A stretch of 64,000 nucleotides of DNA from Bacteroidota bacterium (GTDB lineage: Bacteria > Bacteroidota > Bacteroidia > Chitinophagales > Chitinophagaceae). Below, piece by piece: positions 16,454 to 24,174 of this stretch (position 1 is the first letter of the stretch; each line of letters begins with the position of its first letter). The stretch lies in the NCBI GenBank assembly GCA_018267545.1, contig JAFDYG010000444.1, positions 34,378-98,377 of the forward strand, written 5' to 3'. The notes below the pieces were generated by a model. That model saw only the letters and a list, made by a program, of their open reading frames with translations, was not told the origin of the DNA and searched no databases. A program made the position numbers and the translations under genes.

Positions 16454-18865
16454 TTATTTGCTGAGTCGTTCGATAGCATCGTCGTTACGGGTATTGATAT
16501 ACTCCCGCGTCGTTTTCTTCTTTCCTTTTTGGATATTATAAGACAACCCGACCGACAGCTTTCGAATCGGCAGATAATTATGCAGCACCCGGTCGAACTG
16601 CGCCTCGTTGATATTGATATTGATCCGCTTGATATTGAATGGGTCGTCCGCACCCACCGTACAGGTCAGCCGGTCGCCAAAAAACGATTTCTTGACGGAG
16701 AGATTAATAATCGCCTGTGGCCCCAGGTCATAGACGCTATAAAATGAATTATACAGCCAGTTCCCATACACCTCCACGAAATATTTCCCCGGAAGACTAA
16801 AACGGTTGTTCAGCTGCAGATACGTATGTACCTTCTCCCGCGTAAGCCCTCCCATATCGTTGCGCCGGATAGACGTATACCCGGCATAGGCATACGTGCT
16901 GACCTGCCACCACTTCGTCACGTCGACCGGGAAGCTGAGAGAAAGACCATAGTCTTTTTGGTCATTGACATTACCGTAAGTAGAGACGATCACATTGCTG
17001 CCATCCGCGGTTTCATAGATATTGTTGATGATCCCCTTGATCGACTGATGCGAAAGGGTAAAATTGTATTTCGACGCCAGCATCCAGCTCAGCTCGTAAT
17101 TGTTGGAAAAATAAGGAACCAGCGATGGATTGCCCCTGTTGATAAAATAAGGGTCTTCCACATCCTGGAACGGATTTAGCACCTGGTACGACGGCCGGTT
17201 GATCCGGCGTCCATACGAAAAGCTCAACAGGTTGTTCGCATTGAGCTTGTTTTGCACGAATACCGAAGGAAACAGGTTCCACCGCTTATTCTCGATGAAG
17301 TCATGACTGAGAAAAGAAGTACCCGTATAATCCGACCGTTCATAACGCACACCGGCATTCACGCTCCATTTCCCCCAATCCTTTGCAAGACTCGTATACA
17401 ACCCCAATATATTCTCCTTGTATAAAAAATCGCTCGTCCGGCTCGAGTCGAGCGTTTTCAAACCACTGGGCTGCCCCATATAATAAAAGATATGGTTATC
17501 CGTCTCCGAATGTTGGATCCTGCCGCCCATCTTCAGCTCGTATCCGCTCCGGTACTCCTTTGTCAGATCGAGATATCCCGTATGGATATCGATTTGCAAA
17601 GGATTTCGGATAGTAATATCCAGCGGAGACCGGGACGGCGACTTGTCGGCAAGAAAGAATTCACTATATATATCGGACGTTACCTTGTTGTTGTAGCCGA
17701 CGTAGCTATACCCAACCACCAGCTTGCTCCCAAGCGAATCGAGCCTGTTGCGGTAAAACAGGTTGGCCATCTGGTTCGTCAGCCGCATCGTCTTGTTGTT
17801 ATCCGTGGTGAAGCTCGAATCGACCGCTGCATCCGCCGCTTTCTTGACCACCGTATTGGCCGACCCGTAAGTATGCCCATCCCAATAGGTCAGCTCATAG
17901 TCTCCCCCGATTACCTGTGTATTGGACAATATATAATCGACCCCCAGCTTGCCCCGCTGCAGCGTTACCCGCTCCCTTCCCCGCTCTACCTGGCCGAAAT
18001 ACAACGGCTGATTCTTAAAGGTCTGGTCCTCGGTATTGTCGGAAAAGCCCTTTCCGGCAATAATGCTATAGCTGTTCTCGAACTTGAACTTCCCGACCCT
18101 GTAGTTCAGCTGGTACCCATTCGTAAAACCCGCATAACGCGTCTGCTCGTAGGTCGAGTAGACCGTCCCCGTTAGTCCGAATTTATAATTTTCTTTCAGC
18201 ATGATGTTGACCACGATACCCGACCCCCCCGCTTCGAATTCGGCCCCCGGGACGGTGCTCACCTCGAAGCTCTTGATAGACTCGGAAGGAATAGACCGCA
18301 AATAGTCCATCAGCTGACGCCCGCGAAACTGAACCTTCCTGCCGTCTACATAGACCACTACCTGCTCCTGCCCCCTGAACTGCATATTTCCGGAACCGTC
18401 GGCCTGCACACCCGGAATGACATTGAACAGTCGATAGCTGTTTTCCCCTTTGTTGTAGACGCTGCTTTCTATATTCAATACCATCTTGCCCGCCTGCCGC
18501 GTGATCAGTGGCTTCCTTGCCGTAACCGTGACCTGCTCCAGGCCCTTGCTTTTCGGATACAGGACGATCTCCTCCAGCGCCACTTCTGCGGAGTCGATAG
18601 CCAGGTTGACACTATACTCTTCCATTCCCACACAGGATACCCGCAGGACATACTTCCCTCTTGCTACCTTTTCGAGCACGAATGCACCCTTTTCACCCGT
18701 AGCGGCGCCTTTTGCAAGCGTCGAATCGGGAAGGCTCCGCAGCACCACGGTGGCGTCGGGGACATCTTTTCCCTTCTCGTCCCGGATATGCCCCCGGATG
18801 TCCGACTGTGCCCCTACCGTCATGCACAGCAGGCTTGCAGTAAGTAAAAGCATTAATTGTTTCAT
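16454..18865 (-). CDS. Outer-membrane beta-barrel family protein (TonB-receptor-like)
   Basis: Start set at 18865, giving MKQLMLLLTASLLCMTVGAQ, a clear signal peptide, in an ATGA overlap with the acyl carrier protein stop; the frame further upstream has no signal and overlaps that gene. The 803-residue protein has a carboxypeptidase-regulatory-like beta-sandwich (residues about 20-105), a plug domain with VVYVDGRKVQFRGRQLMDYL, and a long C-terminal barrel. This matches the outer membrane beta-barrel family common in Bacteroidota. A TonB box and full receptor length are not clear. In a peptide operon it could export the product, take it back up, or carry a metallophore; the direction is not known. 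Confidence 0.88.
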   Translation of the reverse strand: MKQLMLLLTASLLCMTVGAQSDIRGHIRDEKGKDVPDATVVLRSLPDSTLAKGAATGEKGAFVLEKVARGKYVLRVSCVGMEEYSVNLAIDSAEVALEEIVLYPKSKGLEQVTVTARKPLITRQAGKMVLNIESSVYNKGENSYRLFNVIPGVQADGSGNMQFRGQEQVVVYVDGRKVQFRGRQLMDYLRSIPSESIKSFEVSTVPGAEFEAGGSGIVVNIMLKENYKFGLTGTVYSTYEQTRYAGFTNGYQLNYRVGKFKFENSYSIIAGKGFSDNTEDQTFKNQPLYFGQVERGRERVTLQRGKLGVDYILSNTQVIGGDYELTYWDGHTYGSANTVVKKAADAAVDSSFTTDNNKTMRLTNQMANLFYRNRLDSLGSKLVVGYSYVGYNNKVTSDIYSEFFLADKSPSRSPLDITIRNPLQIDIHTGYLDLTKEYRSGYELKMGGRIQHSETDNHIFYYMGQPSGLKTLDSSRTSDFLYKENILGLYTSLAKDWGKWSVNAGVRYERSDYTGTSFLSHDFIENKRWNLFPSVFVQNKLNANNLLSFSYGRRINRPSYQVLNPFQDVEDPYFINRGNPSLVPYFSNNYELSWMLASKYNFTLSHQSIKGIINNIYETADGSNVIVSTYGNVNDQKDYGLSLSFPVDVTKWWQVSTYAYAGYTSIRRNDMGGLTREKVHTYLQLNNRFSLPGKYFVEVYGNWLYNSFYSVYDLGPQAIINLSVKKSFFGDRLTCTVGADDPFNIKRINININEAQFDRVLHNYLPIRKLSVGLSYNIQKGKKKTTREYINTRNDDAIERLSK

Positions 18866-19122
18866 ACTGTCTGGTTTAGTGTATGGTTGATTCTGTCGAC
18901 GACCAGGTTCATACTGCTGAAGAAGTCGATATCGAGGACATCGTCGTCGAAGCTGATACCGAATTCGTCCTCCAGGGCCGTGATGAACATGAGCGCCAGC
19001 AGCGACTCTGAAGGCAGCAGCTGCAGCTTTTCGTCGGCAGTCACGCACAGGGCGAACAGCTCGCGGTACTCGTTGTCCGTAAGATCGCGCAGGATCTGTT
19101 CTACCTTTTGTTCGATATTCAT
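18862..19122 (-). CDS. Acyl carrier protein
   Basis: An 86-residue acidic helical protein. The phosphopantetheine site is Ser40 in SESLLALMF, in place of the usual DSL, followed by ALEDEFGISFDDD and the typical fourth helix VVDRINHTL. ACPs carry acyl or aminoacyl groups as thioesters. The condensation-domain protein at 6289 in the same operon is the likely user. No adenylation domain, ketosynthase or phosphopantetheinyl transferase is present in the window, so loading must come from elsewhere or from an unrecognised enzyme. The stop overlaps the start of the outer-membrane protein by ATGA. Confidence 0.87.
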   Translation of the reverse strand: MNIEQKVEQILRDLTDNEYRELFALCVTADEKLQLLPSESLLALMFITALEDEFGISFDDDVLDIDFFSSMNLVVDRINHTLNQTV

Positions 19123-19126
19123 AGAG

Positions 19127-19684
19127 CTAGTTTATTGTGTTGAAGTATTTCAATGCCAGGCTAAGCCTGGGTTCCCGGCACACCCTCGTGGCGATGCTGC
19201 CCAGATGCTCGATATTGCCCGGGAAGATGACAAACCGCCCCGGAGTCGGCAACACCGCAACCCGCGAGTCCTTTTGAGAGTAGAACATGGTCTCGCCGCC
19301 GAATTTGTAGTGCCAGCTTTTGTTCACGTAATACAATACCGTTATATCGTTGCGGTCCGCCGGACAGTCGTAGTGCGGATATTCCACATCCCCGTAGTTC
19401 GACAGGTTCACATAGGCCCTGAAGAGCTTATAGCCGTCGGCATTCGTAATGAATTCATTCATCAGCTCCCTGGCCTTGACCCCGACATACGTCTCTTCCT
19501 CGAAACGATCGGGGACAAAGTCGGTGCTGAAAATCGGGAACTCGTCATAAGAAGTGCTTTTTTCACGCTTCCTGAAAGAAAGCCCGCTGACATATTCGTG
19601 AAAGGCCTCGATTTCATCGGGGGAGAATACATTATCGATGATATAGATGTTCTTCCCGTCGACATTTTCAATTCTCGTGTCCAT
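19127..19684 (-). CDS. 2-oxoglutarate/Fe(II) oxygenase (prolyl-4-hydroxylase-like)
   Basis: Start chosen at 19684 (MDTRIENVDG), overlapping the JmjC-like gene by 17 bases; an ATG at 19711 is also possible. The 185-residue protein has the double-stranded beta-helix iron site: His104 and Asp106 in YPHYDCP, distal His160 in FPGNIEHLG, and Arg173 in REPRLSL for 2-oxoglutarate. The spacing of about 55 residues between HxD and the distal His is normal. It probably hydroxylates a peptide or carrier-bound residue. Two non-heme iron oxygenases side by side suggest two different hydroxylations. Confidence 0.85.
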   Translation of the reverse strand: MDTRIENVDGKNIYIIDNVFSPDEIEAFHEYVSGLSFRKREKSTSYDEFPIFSTDFVPDRFEEETYVGVKARELMNEFITNADGYKLFRAYVNLSNYGDVEYPHYDCPADRNDITVLYYVNKSWHYKFGGETMFYSQKDSRVAVLPTPGRFVIFPGNIEHLGSIATRVCREPRLSLALKYFNTIN

Positions 19685-20525
19685 GACCGTAGGTTTTAGT
19701 GGTGAAAGCATTATTGGAGAAGCCCTCTTTGACGATGGCCTCGATACTATTGATGTTCTTCCGGTTACCCCGCGAACGGAACCAGGTTCGAACCAGGTCG
19801 TAATTCGTCTCGTTGACGAAGTTTTCCGTCAGGGAAATACTGTCGGCGATATTGTAGACGCCGTGATAATAATGACCGGGGATAAAGATGAGGTCGCCCG
19901 GCCGCTGGACGCAAATCAGCGGCCGATACGTCATCTCCGCCGCCGCATCCGGATTTTCGAGAATTTTCTTAACACAAAAAGCATCCATATCCTCCTTTAT
20001 AAAATCATTGTACACCGGCGGGTAGATAAACCAGACCTTCAGACCGCTGACAAGATAGTTCCAGGCGCTGGTCCACCAGATATCCCGGTGAAGCTCCGAC
20101 TGGCTGCCCGTCTTTCCGACATAGAGCCAGGAGAGACGGCCGCGCGGCGTTCCCGCCTTGGTTCCGGCATACCAGCAGTCGAACAGATCCAGCGGGACCC
20201 AATCCCCCGATAAAGCCCCCTCACAATGCCGGCTCGTCTTATAATAATAACCGGCCGGCCCCTCCCGCAAGTAATCCTCCAGGTTCTGGTACAGCATCCT
20301 ACCATTCCCGGCGCTGTCTTCCACCGCTTCTTTCTCCGGCAGGGCATTCATCAGGTACCCCGGCGTCCATTTTTCCCGGATAGGCAGCTCCCGGAAGGCC
20401 TGGGTAAAAAGTACAGGCAGACCGGGATATCCATACATCTCGTTGAACCGCTCCTTCGTCAGGCCGGGACTGCTATCGATAGTGATGTTGTTCAATCTTC
20501 CCACCAGGGAATCAAGCTGGGTCAT
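19668..20525 (-). CDS. JmjC/cupin-8-like Fe(II) oxygenase
   Basis: The 285-residue protein resembles cupin-like JmjC hydroxylases (FIH/PHYD1 type). The iron triad is His146 and Asp148 in SELHRDIWW and a distal His in GDLIFIPGHYYHGVYN (probably His221), with LVSGLKVWFIYPP between them, a hallmark of the family. These enzymes hydroxylate amino acid side chains in peptides or proteins. It sits 5 bases after the subtilase fusion gene and overlaps the next oxygenase gene. The substrate is presumably one of the operon's peptides; that is inference. Confidence 0.86.
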   Translation of the reverse strand: MTQLDSLVGRLNNITIDSSPGLTKERFNEMYGYPGLPVLFTQAFRELPIREKWTPGYLMNALPEKEAVEDSAGNGRMLYQNLEDYLREGPAGYYYKTSRHCEGALSGDWVPLDLFDCWYAGTKAGTPRGRLSWLYVGKTGSQSELHRDIWWTSAWNYLVSGLKVWFIYPPVYNDFIKEDMDAFCVKKILENPDAAAEMTYRPLICVQRPGDLIFIPGHYYHGVYNIADSISLTENFVNETNYDLVRTWFRSRGNRKNINSIEAIVKEGFSNNAFTTKTYGHGHEN

Positions 20526-20530
20526 GGTGT

Positions 20531-22429
20531 TTAATTTGTGGAGAATCGCTCCTGGATCAGCCGAAGGATCCTCGGATATTCTTCCGTGTTTAAAATATTT
20601 ACCGTCGGCCGCTGCAGGTGCAGGTTATAAAAGGCCAGTCTTTCCTGGTATTCCTCGTCCCCGATCTTGCGGAATGACACGATCGACTGCTTGCCGTGAT
20701 GAAACTCATACTGCCAGGGAGTAAGCACGTAAAACAAAACCCTGGTGTCCACGAACGAGGTAATCACATCGGTCGTTCGTTGGATGAAACCCAGCTCGTC
20801 ATACGGGCTGATCGTACAGACCAGCGCATCGGGGTAGAAGGCCTTTACGTAACAAAGCTTCTCAGGCGCACCGGAATCGTTGACGGGATGCAGCGGCAGG
20901 ATCCCCCCCTGGCTGCCGGTCACGATCAGGTCGGGTTTTTTCTTTCGTTCCAAAACCTGCTGCAAAAGCCGGAGGGTCTTATGCCAGTCCCGCACATCCA
21001 CAAAGACCGTGTTCTTATGACCGATCGGAAACGTAAGGTCCGCCCCCAGCAGGATGCCCTGCGGCTCGGTAGACAGATGCGACACCGCATATCCCTGCTG
21101 CTCCATTATTTTTTTGATCGTCAGCTGCGTAGTGAACTTGCCCTGCCGGCTGTTTGTCCCGATCACACAAAGCGACGGAACCCTCAGCTCCGTATATTCC
21201 TGCGAGCTGTACAGCAGGTCCTGCTTTTCCCGGTCGAAGCTCGTAAAGAAGATTTCCGAGCTATAACCCGGGTTGACCTCGTTTTTTATGGTCTGAAGTA
21301 TATCGTACACCGCCTTGTCCCAGACGATAAAATTTTTATTACGCCGGATACATTCCCTCAGCAGGTTCAGCCCATAGATCGAATTGTAGTCCGAGAGCTT
21401 GTCGAGGAAATATCCGACGACCAATGTGTCGAACCGGTCGTACTCCTCCTCCGTCAGCTGCTGGAGAGTATAAGGAAGCCCCTTCTCCTGGATCAGGTCC
21501 AGGGCCTGGTTTGATTTGATTACACGGGGATAGCCGATGGCAAGCGACAGGTCGAAGGACAGCCGGTCGCTGAACTCGAGCAGGGACTTCATTTCTTTCT
21601 CCTCGAAGGGAAAGATGGCAATCCGCTGCCGGTCCTGTGAAGGACGCAGCGTGGCGTAGAGCTGATCGTCCGTGGGCTTTTCTTCACGGGCCGCCTTCTT
21701 GTCGTAGGGCTGGTCGTGCCGGGTCAGGCTGAGAATCGTGTTGTCGGAATGCTCCCGCAGCCACCCCGCCAGCTCTTCCCTCGTGCTCCACCCGCCCGCG
21801 ACGAAAGCAGCCGCGATAATGCCGGTGAAATGAGCGGTCGCCAGGCTCGTGCCATTGCTGAAGCGAAACTGGTTTCCCGGACAGGCCACACGCTGAAACC
21901 CGCCCTTGGCCAGTATGTCCGTTACCCGTCCCTCCTGCAGCCGAAAGTCGCTTTTATCCTTTGCAACGCCCTGCCCGACGCCATAAACCGAGCCGAACCC
22001 GGCCGGGTAGCAAAGCTCATGGTGTACATACCACGCCGCCGCATTCACGACGATTCCCTTCGCCGCGGCTTCCTCGCAGACCTGCTGAAGCTCCAATCCC
22101 GGATTACGCGTCTTGATGCCCATGCTGATATTGATGATGCGCACATCCGTATGCCGTACGAGGTGCGCAATCGCAGCCGTCAGCAAATCCTCGGGAACCC
22201 TCCCCCCATCCGGCGTCAGCTTGACCACATAGATCGACGACTGGGGCGCGTGCTGCAGAATGATCGACACAATTCCCGTTCCGTGCAGCAGCTCGTCGTT
22301 GTACACGTCTTCCGGGTCCGCAACGATCCCGCCCTCCTGGCTCCGGCGAAGCGCAACTCCCCCGATGCTGGCGCTGGCGAGCCGGCGATGCGTCCTGTCC
22401 ACACCTGTATCTATGACTCCTATTCTCAT
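20531..22429 (-). CDS. Subtilase fused to a DUF1611-like P-loop domain
   Basis: The first 245 residues are an S8 subtilisin domain with complete triad: Asp7 in GVIDTGVD, His49 in LLHGTG and Ser195 in SNGTSLATAH, with Asn129 as a likely oxyanion residue. There is no signal peptide or propeptide, so it should act in the cytoplasm. The C-terminal part from about 415 has VIGTNSRQGKFTTQ (residues 422-435, P-loop type) and IVTGSQGGILPLHP, which resembles the DUF1611/DgcN family. The middle part is unassigned. It could remove leader peptides, with the second half acting on the product or on a small molecule. The stop of the radical SAM gene is 3 bases upstream. Confidence 0.8.
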   Translation of the reverse strand: MRIGVIDTGVDRTHRRLASASIGGVALRRSQEGGIVADPEDVYNDELLHGTGIVSIILQHAPQSSIYVVKLTPDGGRVPEDLLTAAIAHLVRHTDVRIINISMGIKTRNPGLELQQVCEEAAAKGIVVNAAAWYVHHELCYPAGFGSVYGVGQGVAKDKSDFRLQEGRVTDILAKGGFQRVACPGNQFRFSNGTSLATAHFTGIIAAAFVAGGWSTREELAGWLREHSDNTILSLTRHDQPYDKKAAREEKPTDDQLYATLRPSQDRQRIAIFPFEEKEMKSLLEFSDRLSFDLSLAIGYPRVIKSNQALDLIQEKGLPYTLQQLTEEEYDRFDTLVVGYFLDKLSDYNSIYGLNLLRECIRRNKNFIVWDKAVYDILQTIKNEVNPGYSSEIFFTSFDREKQDLLYSSQEYTELRVPSLCVIGTNSRQGKFTTQLTIKKIMEQQGYAVSHLSTEPQGILLGADLTFPIGHKNTVFVDVRDWHKTLRLLQQVLERKKKPDLIVTGSQGGILPLHPVNDSGAPEKLCYVKAFYPDALVCTISPYDELGFIQRTTDVITSFVDTRVLFYVLTPWQYEFHHGKQSIVSFRKIGDEEYQERLAFYNLHLQRPTVNILNTEEYPRILRLIQERFSTN

Positions 22430-22432
22430 GGG

Positions 22433-23884
22433 TTATTTATTTGAATGTCCTGTGTTGACGGCATCTGCGGCGTCCGCCGGCCGGATGATGGTCTCCGGCT
22501 GCGTGACCATCCTCAGATACTGTTCCCGGACATAGCTTTCTGTTTTATATTTCCATTCCGTGCACTGCGGCACCGTATTCTTGATCGCTTCGTGCGAGCA
22601 CGAGATCTTGTCGCAGACGGGCAGGAACTTGCAATGCCGGCACACCGTATTGTGGGTGTAGCGGTTGAATGAGCTGTAATACGCGAAGACCGACGGGTCG
22701 TAGGGGTCGAATACCGAGCTGGGCGCCTTCGTATCGTCGTGAATCGTCTCCCAGCACTTGTGGATATAGCCATTCGGGTCTACCACGAGGCTCACGGGCG
22801 ATGCCCAGGTCGCACAGGTAGACTGATACTTCGGAAGGTCCCATTTCAGCCTTGCCTGCTTGGTGCCGCTCCTGGCGATCCATTCATTGAGCCTGCGCAG
22901 AAGGCTGAGCCTGAAATTCTGCTTGAACTCGAAGAACTCGTCGACGTGCATGCGCGTCTCCTTCTCATCGTCGGTTAGCTTGATCTCTTCGTAGGAACGC
23001 AGCCACGCCGGGTCGAAGTTGAATTGTTTGTGCTTATGCGGCCAAATTTTGAAGGCGTTGAGGTCGTCCAGCAGGTGCTCCGCCGATTCGGCGACCTCCT
23101 TGTCGACATTCATACGAACATTGATGTTGATGCCTTCCGGCAGCAGGGACAGGTGCCGGAGGATCTTGAAATAGTTTTCTCCGTTTTTCTGCTTGAGGGG
23201 ACGCTTCTTGTCATGGACCTTCCGCGAACCGTCGATAGTGACCTGGGCGCTGCTGACCTTGCAGTCGATCAGCATTTGAACGTTCTCCTCGGTCAGGTAA
23301 ATTCCGTTGGTGATGATCTTGGCGTCGTAATCCACGCCGTGCTTTGCCGTGAGCTCGAAAAATCCCTTCGTAAGGTCGCGGATAGCCTTTACATTGATCA
23401 GCGGCTCGCCTCCATACCACGTCACGTTGAGACTGTGGATTTTCCGGTCGGCATTCAGAATGATCTGCTCGATATAGTCCACGGTATGTTTCTTCACCCG
23501 GTCGTCTTTGAGGGTATGAGCCGGCTTTACAAATTCGAAGCAGTACGGACATCCCATATTGCAGGTGATCGTAGTGCCTACCGTCAGGAAAATAGTCCCC
23601 GAATTTTTGAACTGGTTTCTCTCCGTATATTTCTCGAAGACATCGATGATATCGACCTCGCTGTTGAGAATATATTCACGCTCCTGTAAATATTCGAACA
23701 GGTAATCCCTTTCGCAAAAACTATCCTGGGTAAATTCTTTCAGACAGAAGAGCTCGGCAAGCAGGCTGCCTTCTTTTATGTCGAATAATTCGATACCGCC
23801 CGTGAGCGTGTTGAACAGGAGAAATTCACCGGTCTCCCGGACCGGAACCAGCAAATTATACGGGTTTGACTTGAACAGTTGCAT
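22433..23884 (-). CDS. Radical SAM/SPASM peptide maturase with N-terminal recognition domain
   Basis: The 483-residue protein has about 95 N-terminal residues that resemble a RiPP recognition element, then the radical SAM motif CNMGCPYC (Cys108, Cys112, Cys115) and WYGGEP. The C-terminal SPASM part has CATW, CWET, a CRHCKFLPVCDKISC cluster and a final Cys in PQCTEW. Such enzymes form thioether, C-C or C-O crosslinks or epimerise residues. It is directly downstream of the 58-residue precursor at 23959-24135, with a hairpin between them. Both nearly identical precursors carry two Cys residues, so thioether (sactipeptide or ranthipeptide-like) bonds are possible; this is not shown. Confidence 0.92.
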   Translation of the reverse strand: MQLFKSNPYNLLVPVRETGEFLLFNTLTGGIELFDIKEGSLLAELFCLKEFTQDSFCERDYLFEYLQEREYILNSEVDIIDVFEKYTERNQFKNSGTIFLTVGTTITCNMGCPYCFEFVKPAHTLKDDRVKKHTVDYIEQIILNADRKIHSLNVTWYGGEPLINVKAIRDLTKGFFELTAKHGVDYDAKIITNGIYLTEENVQMLIDCKVSSAQVTIDGSRKVHDKKRPLKQKNGENYFKILRHLSLLPEGININVRMNVDKEVAESAEHLLDDLNAFKIWPHKHKQFNFDPAWLRSYEEIKLTDDEKETRMHVDEFFEFKQNFRLSLLRRLNEWIARSGTKQARLKWDLPKYQSTCATWASPVSLVVDPNGYIHKCWETIHDDTKAPSSVFDPYDPSVFAYYSSFNRYTHNTVCRHCKFLPVCDKISCSHEAIKNTVPQCTEWKYKTESYVREQYLRMVTQPETIIRPADAADAVNTGHSNK

Positions 23885-23920
23885 GGAAGGGATATTTTAA
23901 TGAGTGCTGAAAAGAGAGGA

Positions 23921-23947
23921 TAACAGGCAGGCGACACCTGCCTGTTA
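23921..23947 (-). terminator. Intercistronic hairpin between precursor and radical SAM gene
   Basis: A perfect 11-bp inverted repeat (TAACAGGCAGG and its complement) closes on a 5-base loop. No T-run follows on the minus strand, so it is more likely a partial terminator or an RNA-stabilising stem than a full stop. It would let the precursor mRNA exceed that of the enzymes downstream, a usual arrangement in peptide operons. Confidence 0.7.
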
Positions 23948-23958
23948 TCGATTGAGAT

Positions 23959-24135
23959 TTACACCAGGATGTCATTGTCTGAACCAGTGTCGCCGGCGGG
24001 ACGGCTGAGACCGTAAGTGCCGCAGGAGAAGCCGTCGCAGAGCGATTCTACTTCCTTGGAAAGACGTTCTTCAGTGGTATTGGGTTTTACCAATGCCTTC
24101 TTCTCCAACGCTTCTTTCAGTTGTTGCTTGTTCAT
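23959..24135 (-). CDS. RiPP precursor peptide, copy 1 (58 aa, Cys33/Cys38)
   Basis: Found by reading the gap between two genes. The peptide begins MNKQQLKEALEKKALVK, a helical charged leader, and ends with core SLCDGFSCGTYGLSRPAGD followed by an acidic tail ending DILV. It differs from the copy at 26032-26208 by one residue, Ser37 here and Thr37 there. Key core residues are Cys33, Cys38, Tyr41 and Arg45. There is no Gly-Gly site, so the leader is probably removed by another protease, for example the subtilase. Arg45 in GLSRPAGD is a candidate substrate for the UPF0489 arginase in the operon. A radical SAM/SPASM enzyme follows at once. Confidence 0.88.
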   Translation of the reverse strand: MNKQQLKEALEKKALVKPNTTEERLSKEVESLCDGFSCGTYGLSRPAGDTGSDNDILV

Positions 24136-24174
24136 GTTGATTTGTTTTGATGGTTAAAAAAATGGATAATATAT

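Noticed and set aside
16454-19048. Longer start for the outer-membrane protein
   Set aside because: The extra 61 residues are the ACP gene read in another phase and would hide the signal peptide.
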